This document shows positions 34,450 to 43,157 of a stretch of 64,000 nucleotides of DNA, piece by piece (position 1 is the first letter of the stretch; every line of letters begins with the position of its first letter). The notes under the pieces are model-generated. The model did no database searches and had not been told where the DNA came from. It saw only the letters and a program-made list of their open reading frames with translations. Where the stretch lies: NCBI RefSeq assembly GCF_045528445.1, contig NZ_JBGQQU010000004.1, positions 62,001 to 126,000 on the forward strand, read 5' to 3'. Origin of the DNA: Desemzia sp045528445. GTDB taxonomy: Bacteria; Bacillota; Bacilli; Lactobacillales; Carnobacteriaceae. A program made the position numbers and the translations under genes.

Positions 34450-35475
34450 TTAAATGGTTGCTGCAGGATTTTCTCTGTCTATAATTTCGATGATTGTATC
34501 TGTGGTAGATCTATTTTGAAACTCGTTAATGTGTTCGTCCAAAATATGTCCTCGCTCAATAATCAGCGCATCTTCTAAAATGGTGTTAGAACGACTCTCA
34601 ACTAAGTCATCAATATATTTAGCGGTTTCATTTGAAATCGCGTTTGAAGAAGAACGGTAAAAAATCGTTGGTGTATGATCGACAGCATAGTGAAGCACAT
34701 GGTCGATTTCGTAAGTAGGACTGCTTAAAGTAGTAGGTATAGTGGTCTCGATGGCACCATGTTCATCACAGCTAACATCGATAATCATCGTACCTGGTTT
34801 GAGGTATTGTAAATCAGTTTGATACACAAGATGATCTTCACGGGCAGTATCCCAAAGAACAGCATTCACAATGACATCAAATTCAGTCATTTCTTTTCGG
34901 AACAAGCTTTCTTGACGGCGATTATAAACGCGGACGTCAGCACCTAAACCAATCAAAATACGTTGAGCACCACGAGCCGTATTTCCGCGTCCGATAAGTG
35001 CTACTTTGGTATCATACGGCATAAGTCCGCTTAATTGATAGGCATGCATGACAGCTGCTTCGCCAGCCAGTTCATTATTGCGCCAGTAAGAATGTCTGTT
35101 GTCCTCATACATATCTTCCCAAGCATACGCAGAGATTTTATTTGCGATGAGTAGATCGGTCACCTCTTTATTTTGTACCGCATGTACCCAACCAAAAATG
35201 GTTTGACCTGGCTGTAAATCTTCTAAAAAGTCAGCGTCTCCAATTTTTGGATCGCAAACGATATCTTGAGCCAACGCCGTTTCTCTCGAGACAATCTGAC
35301 AACCTAAAGCGGTATATTCAGTATCTGATATATTCAAAGCGCTTCCATAACCTTTTTCAAAAAAAAGTGCTTCTCGATGTTGCAGTTGTACAATATCTTT
35401 AGGCAGCAAGGCAATCCGTTTCTCCCCAGTTTTATGACTGTTGACGAATCCGATAGTACTCAGTTTTTGTAACAT
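34450..35475 (-). CDS. ceo: N5-(carboxyethyl)ornithine synthase
   Basis: A 341-residue member of the alanine dehydrogenase/PNT-like family. The start I-G-F-V-N-S-H-K-T-G-E-K-R-I-A-L-L-P is characteristic of lactococcal Ceo, which reductively condenses ornithine (or lysine) with pyruvate using NADPH to give N5-(1-carboxyethyl)ornithine. The nucleotide-binding loop is I-G-R-G-N-T-A-R-G-A, and Y-A-W-E-D-M-Y is conserved. It is slightly longer than the roughly 313-residue lactococcal enzyme, with the extra residues at the C-terminus. GGGGG lies before the ATG. No arginine metabolism genes are adjacent. Confidence 0.85.
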   Translation of the reverse strand: MLQKLSTIGFVNSHKTGEKRIALLPKDIVQLQHREALFFEKGYGSALNISDTEYTALGCQIVSRETALAQDIVCDPKIGDADFLEDLQPGQTIFGWVHAVQNKEVTDLLIANKISAYAWEDMYEDNRHSYWRNNELAGEAAVMHAYQLSGLMPYDTKVALIGRGNTARGAQRILIGLGADVRVYNRRQESLFRKEMTEFDVIVNAVLWDTAREDHLVYQTDLQYLKPGTMIIDVSCDEHGAIETTIPTTLSSPTYEIDHVLHYAVDHTPTIFYRSSSNAISNETAKYIDDLVESRSNTILEDALIIERGHILDEHINEFQNRSTTDTIIEIIDRENPAATI

Positions 35476-35787
35476 ATCCCTGACCCCCTAATTTTAGTCA
35501 TTATGTACTCCAAAAAAGCCTAACATAATATCTTATTATCTCATGAACGAGGACAGGTTACAAATGAGAGAGAAACAATGAGACGATCACTTTTTGATAT
35601 CGCTTAGTTGGGATAACATTCGTCCTTGGAGCATAGATAAGAAAAGCAACCATAAGATGATAATTCACATGGTTGCTAAAAATAGTTAGTTACCTTTGTT
35701 TAGTAAAAAAGTCGATGATACTTACCAATAACATATATATGAAGTTAGGTGGTTGTAAATATGCGCAATTGTTGTCATCATACTAGC
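35476..35787. other. Intergenic region before ceo
   Basis: It contains the ceo promoter region and the terminator of the M20 gene at 35641-35682. Nothing else is recognised. Confidence 0.4.
35641..35682 (-). terminator. Terminator of the M20 deacylase gene
   Basis: AGCAACCAT and its complement across about 15 nt, with a TTTTC tail on the minus strand. Confidence 0.7.
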
Positions 35788-36918
35788 CTATTTTAAATAT
35801 TCTTTGATAATCGCTTTGTATTCTTCAATCTTAGATAAATAATCTTCAATCGACACATACTCATCTAACTGGTGCGGCAGGGTGGTTACTCCAGGGCCAT
35901 AAATCACCACATCAAATTGATTATCCGTTTGAGTAAAGGCAGCAGCATCTGTTACAGGAGAGATACCACCAGTTTTAGCATTTGTATGGGCTAAAACAGC
36001 TTTCGCTAAATCAGAATTTTTATCCGATTCCACTGAATTCAAGTCATAGTCAATTTTCAACTCAAGGTCTACATTATTTTCTTGGTTCAGTTCATCCACG
36101 ATTTCCTTCAACAATTCTTTCACTTTTGTATTATCGAATTCAGGAATGGTACGGATATTCCCTTGTACTGTTGTCGTAGCGGGAATACTGTTTACTTGAT
36201 CTCCGCCATTAATAATGGTCACACTTGCTGCTACAGTCCCTAGTACATCATTACTATAATCATTAGTAACTTTATTAAATTCTTTATTGAAACGTTGGAT
36301 AAATTTACTCATATTTGTAATGGAATTGATTCCTTCATCTGGCATAGAACTATGAGAAGATTTACCGTGAGACACAATGGAATAGTTTAAAGAACCTTTA
36401 TGGGTATAGGCTGCAACATCTACAGGTTCGCCAATTAATAAACCATCAAGATCGTCAGCATAGCCTTCTTCAGCTAATAAAGTAGAACCTAAAGCTCCGA
36501 CTTCTTCGCCTACAGTAGCCATGAAACGAATCGTCCCATTAAAATCAGTCTCTTCATTTTTCAGTTCAATCATTGCGATGGCTAAAGCAGCTAATCCAGA
36601 TTTCATATCCGTCGAACCGCGACCATATAATTTGTCGCCATCAATCTGTCCCGAGAAGGGTGGGAATTTCCATTCGCTTTCCTCTCCAGGCGCTACTACA
36701 TCTTCGTGCCCGCTGATTCCTAAAACCTTCCCTTCGCCATTAGAGTATTCGGCAACTAAGTTATGACGGGTTTCGTTATAAGCGACATGCTTCGATTTAA
36801 TGCTGTTAGCGGTAAATAGTTTTTCTAGATAATCAGCGACATCTTTTTCATTATCATTGACAGATTTAATTTTCACAATATCTTGTAGAATTTTAATACG
36901 TGCTTCTTTATTCATCAT
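35788..36918 (-). CDS. ArgE/DapE family M20 deacylase
   Basis: A 376-residue two-zinc peptidase-like enzyme. Metal motifs are G-I-S-G-H-E-D-V-V, G-R-G-S-T-D-M-K-S-G, V-G-E-E-V-G and the G-E-P-V-D segment; the dimerisation domain contains S-H-G-K-S-S-H-S-S-M-P. The final metal histidine is in L-P-H-Q-L-D-E-Y. The family includes N-acetylornithine deacetylase and succinyl-diaminopimelate desuccinylase, and this sequence does not distinguish them. It is divergent from the KdgT-like permease across about 270 bp. Confidence 0.87.
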   Translation of the reverse strand: MMNKEARIKILQDIVKIKSVNDNEKDVADYLEKLFTANSIKSKHVAYNETRHNLVAEYSNGEGKVLGISGHEDVVAPGEESEWKFPPFSGQIDGDKLYGRGSTDMKSGLAALAIAMIELKNEETDFNGTIRFMATVGEEVGALGSTLLAEEGYADDLDGLLIGEPVDVAAYTHKGSLNYSIVSHGKSSHSSMPDEGINSITNMSKFIQRFNKEFNKVTNDYSNDVLGTVAASVTIINGGDQVNSIPATTTVQGNIRTIPEFDNTKVKELLKEIVDELNQENNVDLELKIDYDLNSVESDKNSDLAKAVLAHTNAKTGGISPVTDAAAFTQTDNQFDVVIYGPGVTTLPHQLDEYVSIEDYLSKIEEYKAIIKEYLK

Positions 36919-37127
36919 ACATGTCCCCTTTCATCTGTCTTCATCATACAACTTCGCAATTAAATAAGACATTAAAAGGCGTCGATAGGGTCCATTGACT
37001 TTACCTAACCTAAAACACCTTTTAATCTGTCATCTAGATTTCAATGTTTCAGGGGATAGAGAATTAGTATATTTATATGACGGATTGCGAAATATAAACA
37101 GTAAACCTCTTTAACAAAGCAGTAATA

Positions 37128-37157
37128 TTGGGACAATTGAAAGCAGTTCTATATAAT
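37128..37157 (+). promoter_or_regulatory. Promoter of the KdgT-like permease gene
   Basis: TTGGGA, an 18-bp spacer and TATAAT, 31 bases before the start codon. Confidence 0.6.
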
Positions 37158-37188
37158 AAGACTAAAACAAACAAGAAAGGTGAGTATA

Positions 37189-38145
37189 ATGATGAAGCTC
37201 ATGAAAAAAGTACCAGCAGGGACATTTCTTATTCCCATGCTGGTTAGCGCGTTTATCTATACTTTTTGGCCGAACTTATTCAATATAGGCGGTATTACGC
37301 AAGATTTCCTTGGGGGAAGCAGTATCAACTTTATTATTGGGATGATCACTTTTTGTTCGGGAGTTGGGATAGATATTAAGAGTGTTTCAAAACTTCTAAA
37401 ACATCATGGAGTTGTCTTATTAGTAAAAATAATCCTAACGATTGCAGCGGGTTTACTTTATATGAACTTCTTTGGACAAGAAGGAATATTTGGAATTAGT
37501 GCTTTAGCTTTTGTTGTGGCTTTGAGCAGTATAAATCCAGCCCTCTATCTTTCACTGGTTAGTGACTATGGTGATGAGGTGGACAGAGGTGCTTTTGGGG
37601 TAGTTAGTTTATTTGCTATCCCTGCACTGCCTTTACTTGTTTACGCCGTTTCTGGAGGAGGAACAGTAAGTTGGATGCCGATCATCTCCACACTGATTCC
37701 GTTACTACTGGGAATTATTTTAGGGAATCTTGATCATGATTCTAGAGTCTTTTTTGGTAGTGGGACAAGTATTTTAATACCGTTTCTTGGATGGAAAACC
37801 GGTCAAGGGATGAATTTGATTGATGCGTTTCAAGCTGGTTTATCTGGAATCTTACTGGTGGTTGTATTTTACATTTTGATGAGTCTGTTAGTAATAGCGG
37901 ATAAAACACTTGCAAAAAGTGATGGGGTTTCTGCTATGTCTATGAATGCTGTAGCAGGTGTGTCTGCTGCATTCCCAGTGGTTATAGCTGCCGCAAATCC
38001 AGGCTTAGATGCCTATGTATCAGACGCATCTGCACAAGTCTTGACCGCCTCAATTGTGATGGTCATTGTGACACCGGTAATCACTAAAAAAATCTATCAA
38101 AAAGTACATCTTAAGAAAAATTTATCATTTTTTAGAGCTGTATAG
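37189..38145 (+). CDS. KdgT-family permease (2-keto-3-deoxygluconate type)
   Basis: A 318-residue membrane protein with about ten membrane segments and the KdgT pattern near the start (K-V-P-A-G-T-F-L-I-P-M-L). It also has G-K-x-G-Q-G-M-N-L in W-K-T-G-Q-G-M-N-L and the A-G-V-S-A-A-F-P segment. The family imports 2-keto-3-deoxygluconate with protons. No kdgA, kdgK or pectin genes are near, so the true substrate may differ. AAAGGTGAG precedes the ATG pair; the GTG inside that stretch is part of the ribosome binding site. Confidence 0.87.
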   Translation: MMKLMKKVPAGTFLIPMLVSAFIYTFWPNLFNIGGITQDFLGGSSINFIIGMITFCSGVGIDIKSVSKLLKHHGVVLLVKIILTIAAGLLYMNFFGQEGIFGISALAFVVALSSINPALYLSLVSDYGDEVDRGAFGVVSLFAIPALPLLVYAVSGGGTVSWMPIISTLIPLLLGIILGNLDHDSRVFFGSGTSILIPFLGWKTGQGMNLIDAFQAGLSGILLVVVFYILMSLLVIADKTLAKSDGVSAMSMNAVAGVSAAFPVVIAAANPGLDAYVSDASAQVLTASIVMVIVTPVITKKIYQKVHLKKNLSFFRAV

Positions 38146-38225
38146 AGATAAATAATAGGTTGAAACAATTAAAAAGTTATAGAATAAATACTGTTAAATG
38201 CGTTTCAAGAGTTTGATCACATGCC

Positions 38226-38281
38226 TACAAATAGAACTTCCCTGTTGAGGAGCTTTTCCTCAGCAGAGAAGTTCTATTTGT
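38226..38281. terminator. Hairpin between convergent kdgT-like and VOC genes
   Basis: AAATAGAACTTC...CTGTTGAGG pairs with CCTCAGCAG...GAAGTTCTATTT. It is very stable but without a long T-run, so function as a terminator is likely rather than certain. Confidence 0.65.
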
Positions 38282-38369
38282 ATTCAGTGGTCACAAAGAT
38301 TTATGTCTTGTGCTCTATGCATAAAATTTTATCAGTTAGTTGTGACTCAAATATTGAAGAGCTTACAGT

Positions 38370-38801
38370 CTATTCAAAATCTTCGCTTAAGATCTCTATA
38401 CGTTTTTCAAAACTAACTTCTTCATGGATTTCGTGCAACATCCAGACATAACCGAATGGATCTAAAAAAATTCCGTTAGATATGCCCATGTTTTCCATTT
38501 TAGTGACACCTTGAATTTCTGTACAACCTTGTTCAATCGCTTTATGGTAGGTTTCATTAATATCGTTGACCATAACATTGAACCAAAACGATTGTGGCGC
38601 GCCTTCTTTAGGGGCCACCAATTGGTATTCAGGATTTTCATCCAGCATGTGGAAACGAGTGCCAAAAATAGTGAAAACTGCCTCGTTAGAACCTGTCTTA
38701 AAATCCGTTACTTCTACACGCTCAACCGCAAAAATCTTTTCATATAATTCAATCGCCTTGAGACTATCTTTCACCACAAAATCAAATTCAACAGCTTCCA
38801 T
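38370..38801 (-). CDS. VOC/glyoxalase-fold protein (PhnB-like)
   Basis: A 143-residue vicinal-oxygen-chelate protein of the PhnB/YjdN type. The paired beta-alpha-beta-beta-beta modules are visible (residues about 1-60 and 70-130), with F-D-F-V-V-K-D-S-L-K-A-I-E-L-Y, F-G-T-R-F-H-M-L-D-E-N and F-L-D-P-F-G-Y-V-W. Metal residues are only partly conserved, so it may bind rather than transform a small molecule. The ATG at 38801 has GAGG eight bases upstream, while an earlier ATG is too close to it. It is divergent from the ArsR-SRPBCC gene. Confidence 0.83.
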   Translation of the reverse strand: MEAVEFDFVVKDSLKAIELYEKIFAVERVEVTDFKTGSNEAVFTIFGTRFHMLDENPEYQLVAPKEGAPQSFWFNVMVNDINETYHKAIEQGCTEIQGVTKMENMGISNGIFLDPFGYVWMLHEIHEEVSFEKRIEILSEDFE

Positions 38802-39006
38802 TGTATTCATCCTCGCTTTTTATTTTTAGTATAACAGAAGCCCCCTAAGAGTTGCTAATCATACTTCGAGAAGAGAGTTGTTCTAAAAATCCACAGACTA
38901 AAAAAGCCGGTAGTTCGAATTTGACAGAGTATCCAGTGTGACGTATGATAGTTATTGAAAAGGACACCTTTTAGTGTCGTATAATGATAGACGTAGTGAG
39001 GAGAGG

Positions 39007-39753
39007 ATGATGTTGACCGAAAAAGCTGCAGAGAGAAGTGTCTTTGAAGCTGTTTCTGATGCTAACAGACGGAAGTTGCTTCGCATCTTGGCAGATGCTG
39101 ATGAGTTGCCGCTTTACGACTTAACGGCTCAATTTGAGATAGGACGCACAGCTATTTCTAAACATTTGAATATTCTAAAAGAAGCTGATCTGGTTACTAG
39201 CAGAAAAGTAGGTAGAGAAACTAGGTATCGGTTAAATGCTTCACCCTTAAAAGAAATTAAAGATTGGGTATCTTTCTACGAAGATTTTTGGAAAGAAAGA
39301 ATCAGTAAATTAAATCAATTATTGGAGGAACAAAAAATGACAGCAGATGTAACGTTAGATTTTCAATTAACTAGTCCAATCGAAGTAGTCTGGAGCGCCT
39401 TAACCAATTCGGATATGCTTGCCCAATGGATCTGGGACAATAATTTTAAACCTGTTGAAGGACAAGAGTTTCAATTTCGTTCAGAACCGAATGAGTATTG
39501 GGATGGCATTGTAAATGGAGAAGTTATTGAAGTAAACGAGCCTCATAAATTATCTTATACTTGGGCAAGTGCTGGCGAAACAACCACTGTTACATGGACA
39601 TTGACAGCGAATGAGGAAGGAACAGCTCTTCACTTTGAACAAACGGGCTTCAGTGAAGAAACAAAAGCTGCTAAAGGGGCTATCGAAGGGGCTAAATACA
39701 GCTGGATGGAATTCGGCAAGAAATTAACAGTGCTATTGGAATCAACAAAATAA
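39007..39753 (+). CDS. ArsR-type regulator fused to an SRPBCC/AHSA1 domain
   Basis: A 248-residue fusion. Residues about 1-95 are an ArsR winged helix (V-F-E-A-V-S-D-A-N-R-R-K-L-L-R-I-L, then R-T-A-I-S-K-H-L-N-I-L-K-E-A-D-L-V). Residues about 105-240 are an Aha1/SRPBCC hydrophobic-ligand fold (S-P-I-E-V-V-W-S-A-L-T-N-S-D-M-L-A-Q-W). The two are usually separate proteins encoded side by side; here one polypeptide could sense a lipophilic ligand directly. GAGGAGAGG is just upstream of the ATG pair. It probably regulates itself and the divergent VOC gene. Confidence 0.85.
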   Translation: MMLTEKAAERSVFEAVSDANRRKLLRILADADELPLYDLTAQFEIGRTAISKHLNILKEADLVTSRKVGRETRYRLNASPLKEIKDWVSFYEDFWKERISKLNQLLEEQKMTADVTLDFQLTSPIEVVWSALTNSDMLAQWIWDNNFKPVEGQEFQFRSEPNEYWDGIVNGEVIEVNEPHKLSYTWASAGETTTVTWTLTANEEGTALHFEQTGFSEETKAAKGAIEGAKYSWMEFGKKLTVLLESTK

Positions 39754-39762
39754 CTTGACTCA

Positions 39763-39806
39763 AAAACAGAAGATTTTTTCTTAAACCGGAAAGACTTCTG
39801 TTTTTC
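39763..39806 (+). terminator. Terminator after the ArsR-SRPBCC gene
   Basis: AAAACAGAAG / CTTCTGTTTT with a large loop and T-run. Confidence 0.7.
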
Positions 39807-39821
39807 TCATTTGGAGGGAAA

Positions 39822-40193
39822 ATGATGGAAAAGTTTGAAGAATTTTTAACGGGAATCGATCATCCAGATCACCGGGAACGCACACAAGAAATACTGCAGC
39901 GGGTATCCGAGCAGTATCCACAATTAGCGACTGTCATCAAGTGGAATCAACCGATGTTTACGGATCATGGTACGTTTATTATCGGCTTTAGTGTGTCCAA
40001 GCAACATTTGGCAGTGTCTCCTGAAAATGCAGGAATCACCCACTGCGAGGAAGCCATCAAGCAAGCCGGCTATGACTATACAAAAGGAATAGTGCGTATC
40101 CCATGGAACAAGCCAATGGATTACTCATTACTGGAGAAGATGATTGAGTTCAATATGATGGATAAGGCGAACTATACTAAATTTTGGCGATAG
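39822..40193 (+). CDS. DUF1801 family protein (YdhG/frataxin-like fold)
   Basis: A 123-residue protein of the DUF1801 family. Typical features are Y-P-Q-L-A-T-V-I-K-W-N-Q-P-M-F near residue 35, the F-I-I-G-F-S-V-S-K-Q-H-L-A-V-S-P strand pair, and I-R-I-P-W-N-K-P near residue 90. In Bacillus a relative (YdhG/Fra) acts as an iron chaperone for iron-sulphur cluster and haem assembly; whether this one does is not shown by the sequence. TTGGAGGG precedes the ATG pair. Confidence 0.85.
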   Translation: MMEKFEEFLTGIDHPDHRERTQEILQRVSEQYPQLATVIKWNQPMFTDHGTFIIGFSVSKQHLAVSPENAGITHCEEAIKQAGYDYTKGIVRIPWNKPMDYSLLEKMIEFNMMDKANYTKFWR

Positions 40194-40202
40194 TACAAAA
40201 AA

Positions 40203-40250
40203 ATAGCCCTCTAGCTACCAAAATAAATGGTTATATAGAGGGCTGATTTA
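40203..40250. terminator. Bidirectional terminator
   Basis: AGCCCTCTA...ACC pairs with GGT...TAGAGGGCT between convergent genes. Confidence 0.75.
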
Positions 40251-40272
40251 TTAAGTTAATAGTAAATTCAAA

Positions 40273-41040
40273 TTAAAACGCAGCTGTCCAGCCGCCATCT
40301 GCTGTAATAATCGTACCATTTACAAATTTAGATTCTTCAGTACCCAAGAAAAGTGCTACGGCTTCAATATCTTCCGGTTTTCCGACGCTAGGAATGACAC
40401 CTTGAACAACTTTAGTTCTTGCTGCACCAAATTCACTGACATTCGTCATACTGTTTCCAATATTAGTAGCTACAGCACCTGGTGCGATACCGTTCACGCG
40501 GATGTTGCTTTGTGCATACATGTAAGCTGAATTTTTGGTTAACGCTACAACAGCATGTTTTGAAGCCCCATAAGCTACGCCAGCATGAGCACCGTTCAAC
40601 CCGCCTGTAGAAATGACGTTGATGATATTTCCTTGTTTATCATTTTCCAACCAGTAATTGATTGATTTACGCATAGAGCGCATGACACCTTTAGTATTTA
40701 CATCGAAGATACGATCCCATTTTTCATCCGTAATTTCGCCTACTGATTCAAATCCATCCATAATTCCAGCGTTGTTGACTAAGATATCCAACGTTCCGTA
40801 TTCTGTGATAGCTGTATCAATCATATTTTCAATATCAGTTGCTTCAGACATGTCTGCTCGAACAGCAATTGCATCGCCACCGTTAGAAACAATGTCTTTA
40901 GTGACAGATTCTAATTCTTCAAAGTTAAAGTCGGTCAAGACAACTTTTGCACCTTCTCCAGCATACAATTCTGCAATCGATTTTCCCATTCCAGATGCAA
41001 CTCCGGTAACTAGTGCGACTTTCCCTTCAAGTTTTCCCAT
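40273..41040 (-). CDS. Short-chain dehydrogenase/reductase
   Basis: A 255-residue classical SDR. The cofactor loop is T-G-V-A-S-G-M-G-K-S near residue 12. D-F at the end of the second strand suggests NAD rather than NADP. N-N-A-G and the catalytic S...Y-G-A-S-K are present, and the end A-D-G-G-W-T-A is typical. Substrate cannot be read from sequence; many close relatives are annotated as 3-oxoacyl or glucose/cyclohexanol dehydrogenases. GAGGAGG precedes the ATG. It is monocistronic. Confidence 0.88.
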   Translation of the reverse strand: MGKLEGKVALVTGVASGMGKSIAELYAGEGAKVVLTDFNFEELESVTKDIVSNGGDAIAVRADMSEATDIENMIDTAITEYGTLDILVNNAGIMDGFESVGEITDEKWDRIFDVNTKGVMRSMRKSINYWLENDKQGNIINVISTGGLNGAHAGVAYGASKHAVVALTKNSAYMYAQSNIRVNGIAPGAVATNIGNSMTNVSEFGAARTKVVQGVIPSVGKPEDIEAVALFLGTEESKFVNGTIITADGGWTAAF

Positions 41041-41195
41041 TATATATCCTCCTCAGCTATGTAAATCGTTTTCTTTTCGCGAAGTAGTATACCGCTATTT
41101 AGATTTTATTACTATGATTTTTTTGTGACTTTATCCTATTTTACTGCTATTAAAGCTAAGTGAGTATGCTCAAATGGAAAATAATAATTTTTTTG

Positions 41196-41224
41196 TTGAC
41201 GTGAAGGGTGAAAAAAAGTAATAT
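41196..41224 (+). promoter_or_regulatory. pyrG promoter
   Basis: TTGACG, a 17-bp spacer and TAATAT; transcription would start at the GGG of GGGCTC at 41231. Confidence 0.8.
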
Positions 41225-41230
41225 TTAAAA

Positions 41231-41304
41231 GGGCTCCCAATAAACAGGTGAGCACAATAAAATAAACAAATCCCCCCGTTCTGAAAGGAATGGGGATTTT
41301 TTTG
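41231..41304 (+). promoter_or_regulatory. CTP-sensing reiterative-transcription attenuator of pyrG
   Basis: The predicted RNA begins GGGCUC, the start at which Bacillus pyrG transcripts stutter and add extra G when CTP is low. A terminator hairpin follows at about 41266-41304 (AAATCCCCCC and a TTC segment, then GGAA and GGGGATTTTTTT). Its 5' arm carries six C that a poly-G leader could bind, preventing termination. This is the known Bacillus mechanism; use here is inferred from all three matching elements. Confidence 0.8.
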
Positions 41305-41341
41305 TTTTATTGCCCTCGACATCGAAATAGGGGGATTTATC

Positions 41342-42937
41342 ATGACAAAATATTTATTTGTTACAGGAGGCGTAGTGTCTTCAATCGGGAAAGGTATTGT
41401 AGCAGCATCGCTAGGAAAATTATTAAAAGAGCGCGGATTAAAGGTGACGATCCAAAAATTTGATCCGTATATCAATGTAGATCCTGGAACAATGAGTCCT
41501 TATCAACATGGAGAAGTTTTTGTGACGGATGACGGTACGGAAACAGATTTGGATCTAGGGCATTATGAGCGGTTTATTGACATTCGCTTGAACCAATACT
41601 CCAATTTGACGACAGGTAAAATTTATTCCAATGTTATCCAAAAGGAGCGCAAAGGGGACTATTTGGGCGCAACAGTCCAAGTGATTCCTCACATCACCAA
41701 TGAAATCAAAAACAAAATCGTCCGCGCCGGTGAATCCACTGATTCAGATATCGTGATTACTGAGGTCGGCGGAACAGTAGGAGATATTGAATCTCTTCCA
41801 TTTTTAGAAGCGTTACGTCAAATGAGAAAAGATGCCGGAAGTGAGAATGTTCTTTATATCCATGTAACACTGGTCCCTTATTTGAAAGCTGCTGAAGAAT
41901 TGAAAACAAAGCCTACTCAACACAGTGTGAAAGAACTGCGCAGCTTAGGAATCCAACCAAACCTGTTAGTGGTTCGAACAGAGACCGAATTACCTGACTC
42001 CGTAAAAACTAAACTCGCCAACTTTTGTGATGTGGAAAAAGAAGCCATTATCGAAAACCAAGATGTAACGTCAATCTATGAAATCCCTCTATTGTTAAAA
42101 GAACAAAAAATGGACGACATCATTTTGGACAAATTGAATATCCAAGCTCCACAACCCGATATGACAAGTTGGAAAGAGCTGGTCACTAAGACCCAACAGC
42201 TTCAAAAAACAGTCCGGATCGCCTTGGTCGGAAAATATGTCGCACTGCCAGATGCTTATCTGTCAGTCGTTGAAGCCTTGAAACATGCTGGTTACCAAGT
42301 GAATCGGAAAGTAGACATTGACTGGATCAATTCGGAAGAGGTTACTGCGGAAAATGTGGCTGATATTTTGAAAGATGCTGACGGGATACTGGTTCCGGGC
42401 GGATTTGGGAGTCGCGGATTGGACGGTAAAATGTTTGCTATCCAATATGCACGGGAAAATAAAGTGCCATTTTTAGGTATTTGTTTGGGAATGCAACTGG
42501 CGTGTATTGAATTTGCACGGAACGTGGTTGGCTTGAAAGAGGCTGATTCTACGGAAACACATCCAGAAACTAAACATCCAATAATCAGTTTAATGGCTGA
42601 CCAAGATGAGCTGGGAGATTTAGGCGGTACGCAGCGATTGGGATTGTATCCATGTGAGCTTGAAGAAGACTCTTTGGCACGTTCGTTGTATCAAAAAGAA
42701 TCTATTGATGAACGTCACCGTCACCGCTATGAATTCAATAATGCTTATCGCGAAAGTTTAGAGAAACATGGCATAGTCTTTTCAGGATTATCACCTGATA
42801 AACGCTTGGTCGAAGTGATAGAATTGAAAGATCATCCTTATTTTATTGCCAGCCAATACCATCCTGAGTTTCTTTCACGGCCAAACGCACCGCATCCGTT
42901 GTTTGCAGGATTGCTTAGAGCTGCCGTAAAAAAATAA
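41342..42937 (+). CDS. pyrG: CTP synthase
   Basis: A 531-residue enzyme that converts UTP, ATP and glutamine to CTP. The N-terminal synthetase domain starts with Y-L-F-V-T-G-G-V-V-S-S-I-G-K-G and contains S-P-Y-Q-H-G-E-V-F-V-T-D-D-G. The glutaminase domain has the catalytic cysteine in G-I-C-L-G-M-Q-L-A, with the histidine and glutamate in Y-H-P-E-F. Length is close to the usual 535. The ATG follows GGGGG. Expression is predicted to rise when CTP falls, through the leader described above. Confidence 0.97.
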   Translation: MTKYLFVTGGVVSSIGKGIVAASLGKLLKERGLKVTIQKFDPYINVDPGTMSPYQHGEVFVTDDGTETDLDLGHYERFIDIRLNQYSNLTTGKIYSNVIQKERKGDYLGATVQVIPHITNEIKNKIVRAGESTDSDIVITEVGGTVGDIESLPFLEALRQMRKDAGSENVLYIHVTLVPYLKAAEELKTKPTQHSVKELRSLGIQPNLLVVRTETELPDSVKTKLANFCDVEKEAIIENQDVTSIYEIPLLLKEQKMDDIILDKLNIQAPQPDMTSWKELVTKTQQLQKTVRIALVGKYVALPDAYLSVVEALKHAGYQVNRKVDIDWINSEEVTAENVADILKDADGILVPGGFGSRGLDGKMFAIQYARENKVPFLGICLGMQLACIEFARNVVGLKEADSTETHPETKHPIISLMADQDELGDLGGTQRLGLYPCELEEDSLARSLYQKESIDERHRHRYEFNNAYRESLEKHGIVFSGLSPDKRLVEVIELKDHPYFIASQYHPEFLSRPNAPHPLFAGLLRAAVKK

Positions 42938-43000
42938 AAAGCTGTAATATGTGAAAGTTCCATTAAGTAAAGTTGCTAGGATTTCTAAAATCAATCATTA

Positions 43001-43048
43001 AAAATAAAGTCATTCTCTCATGAGAATAGGAGATTGGCTTTATTTTGG
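43001..43048 (+). terminator. pyrG terminator
   Basis: AAAATAAAGTCATTCTC pairs imperfectly with GGAGATTGGCTTTATTTT. Confidence 0.65.
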
Positions 43049-43067
43049 TTGAACTGCACATTGCGTA

Positions 43068-43096
43068 TTGACGAAATTTATTTACTATGATAAAGT
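43068..43096 (+). promoter_or_regulatory. Promoter of rpsN
   Basis: TTGACG, a 17-bp spacer and TAAAGT. Confidence 0.65.
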
Positions 43097-43112
43097 AAGT
43101 GGATAAACTGAT

Positions 43113-43134
43113 GGAACGAAACAATTACGATTTA
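43113..43134. promoter_or_regulatory. Possible Zur box upstream of rpsN
   Basis: CAATTACGATTT matches one half of the Firmicute Zur box (the ATTACGATTT side) perfectly. The left half (GGAACGAAAC) keeps only about five of ten positions. It lies just downstream of the predicted transcription start. Confidence 0.45.
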
Positions 43135-43157
43135 ACACAAGAAAAGAGGATAAAATA

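Noticed and set aside
36949..37094. TTCGCAAT / ATTGCGAA pair between the M20 and KdgT-like genes as a single operator
   Set aside because: The 8-bp arms are about 130 bp apart and not centred on one promoter; chance cannot be excluded.
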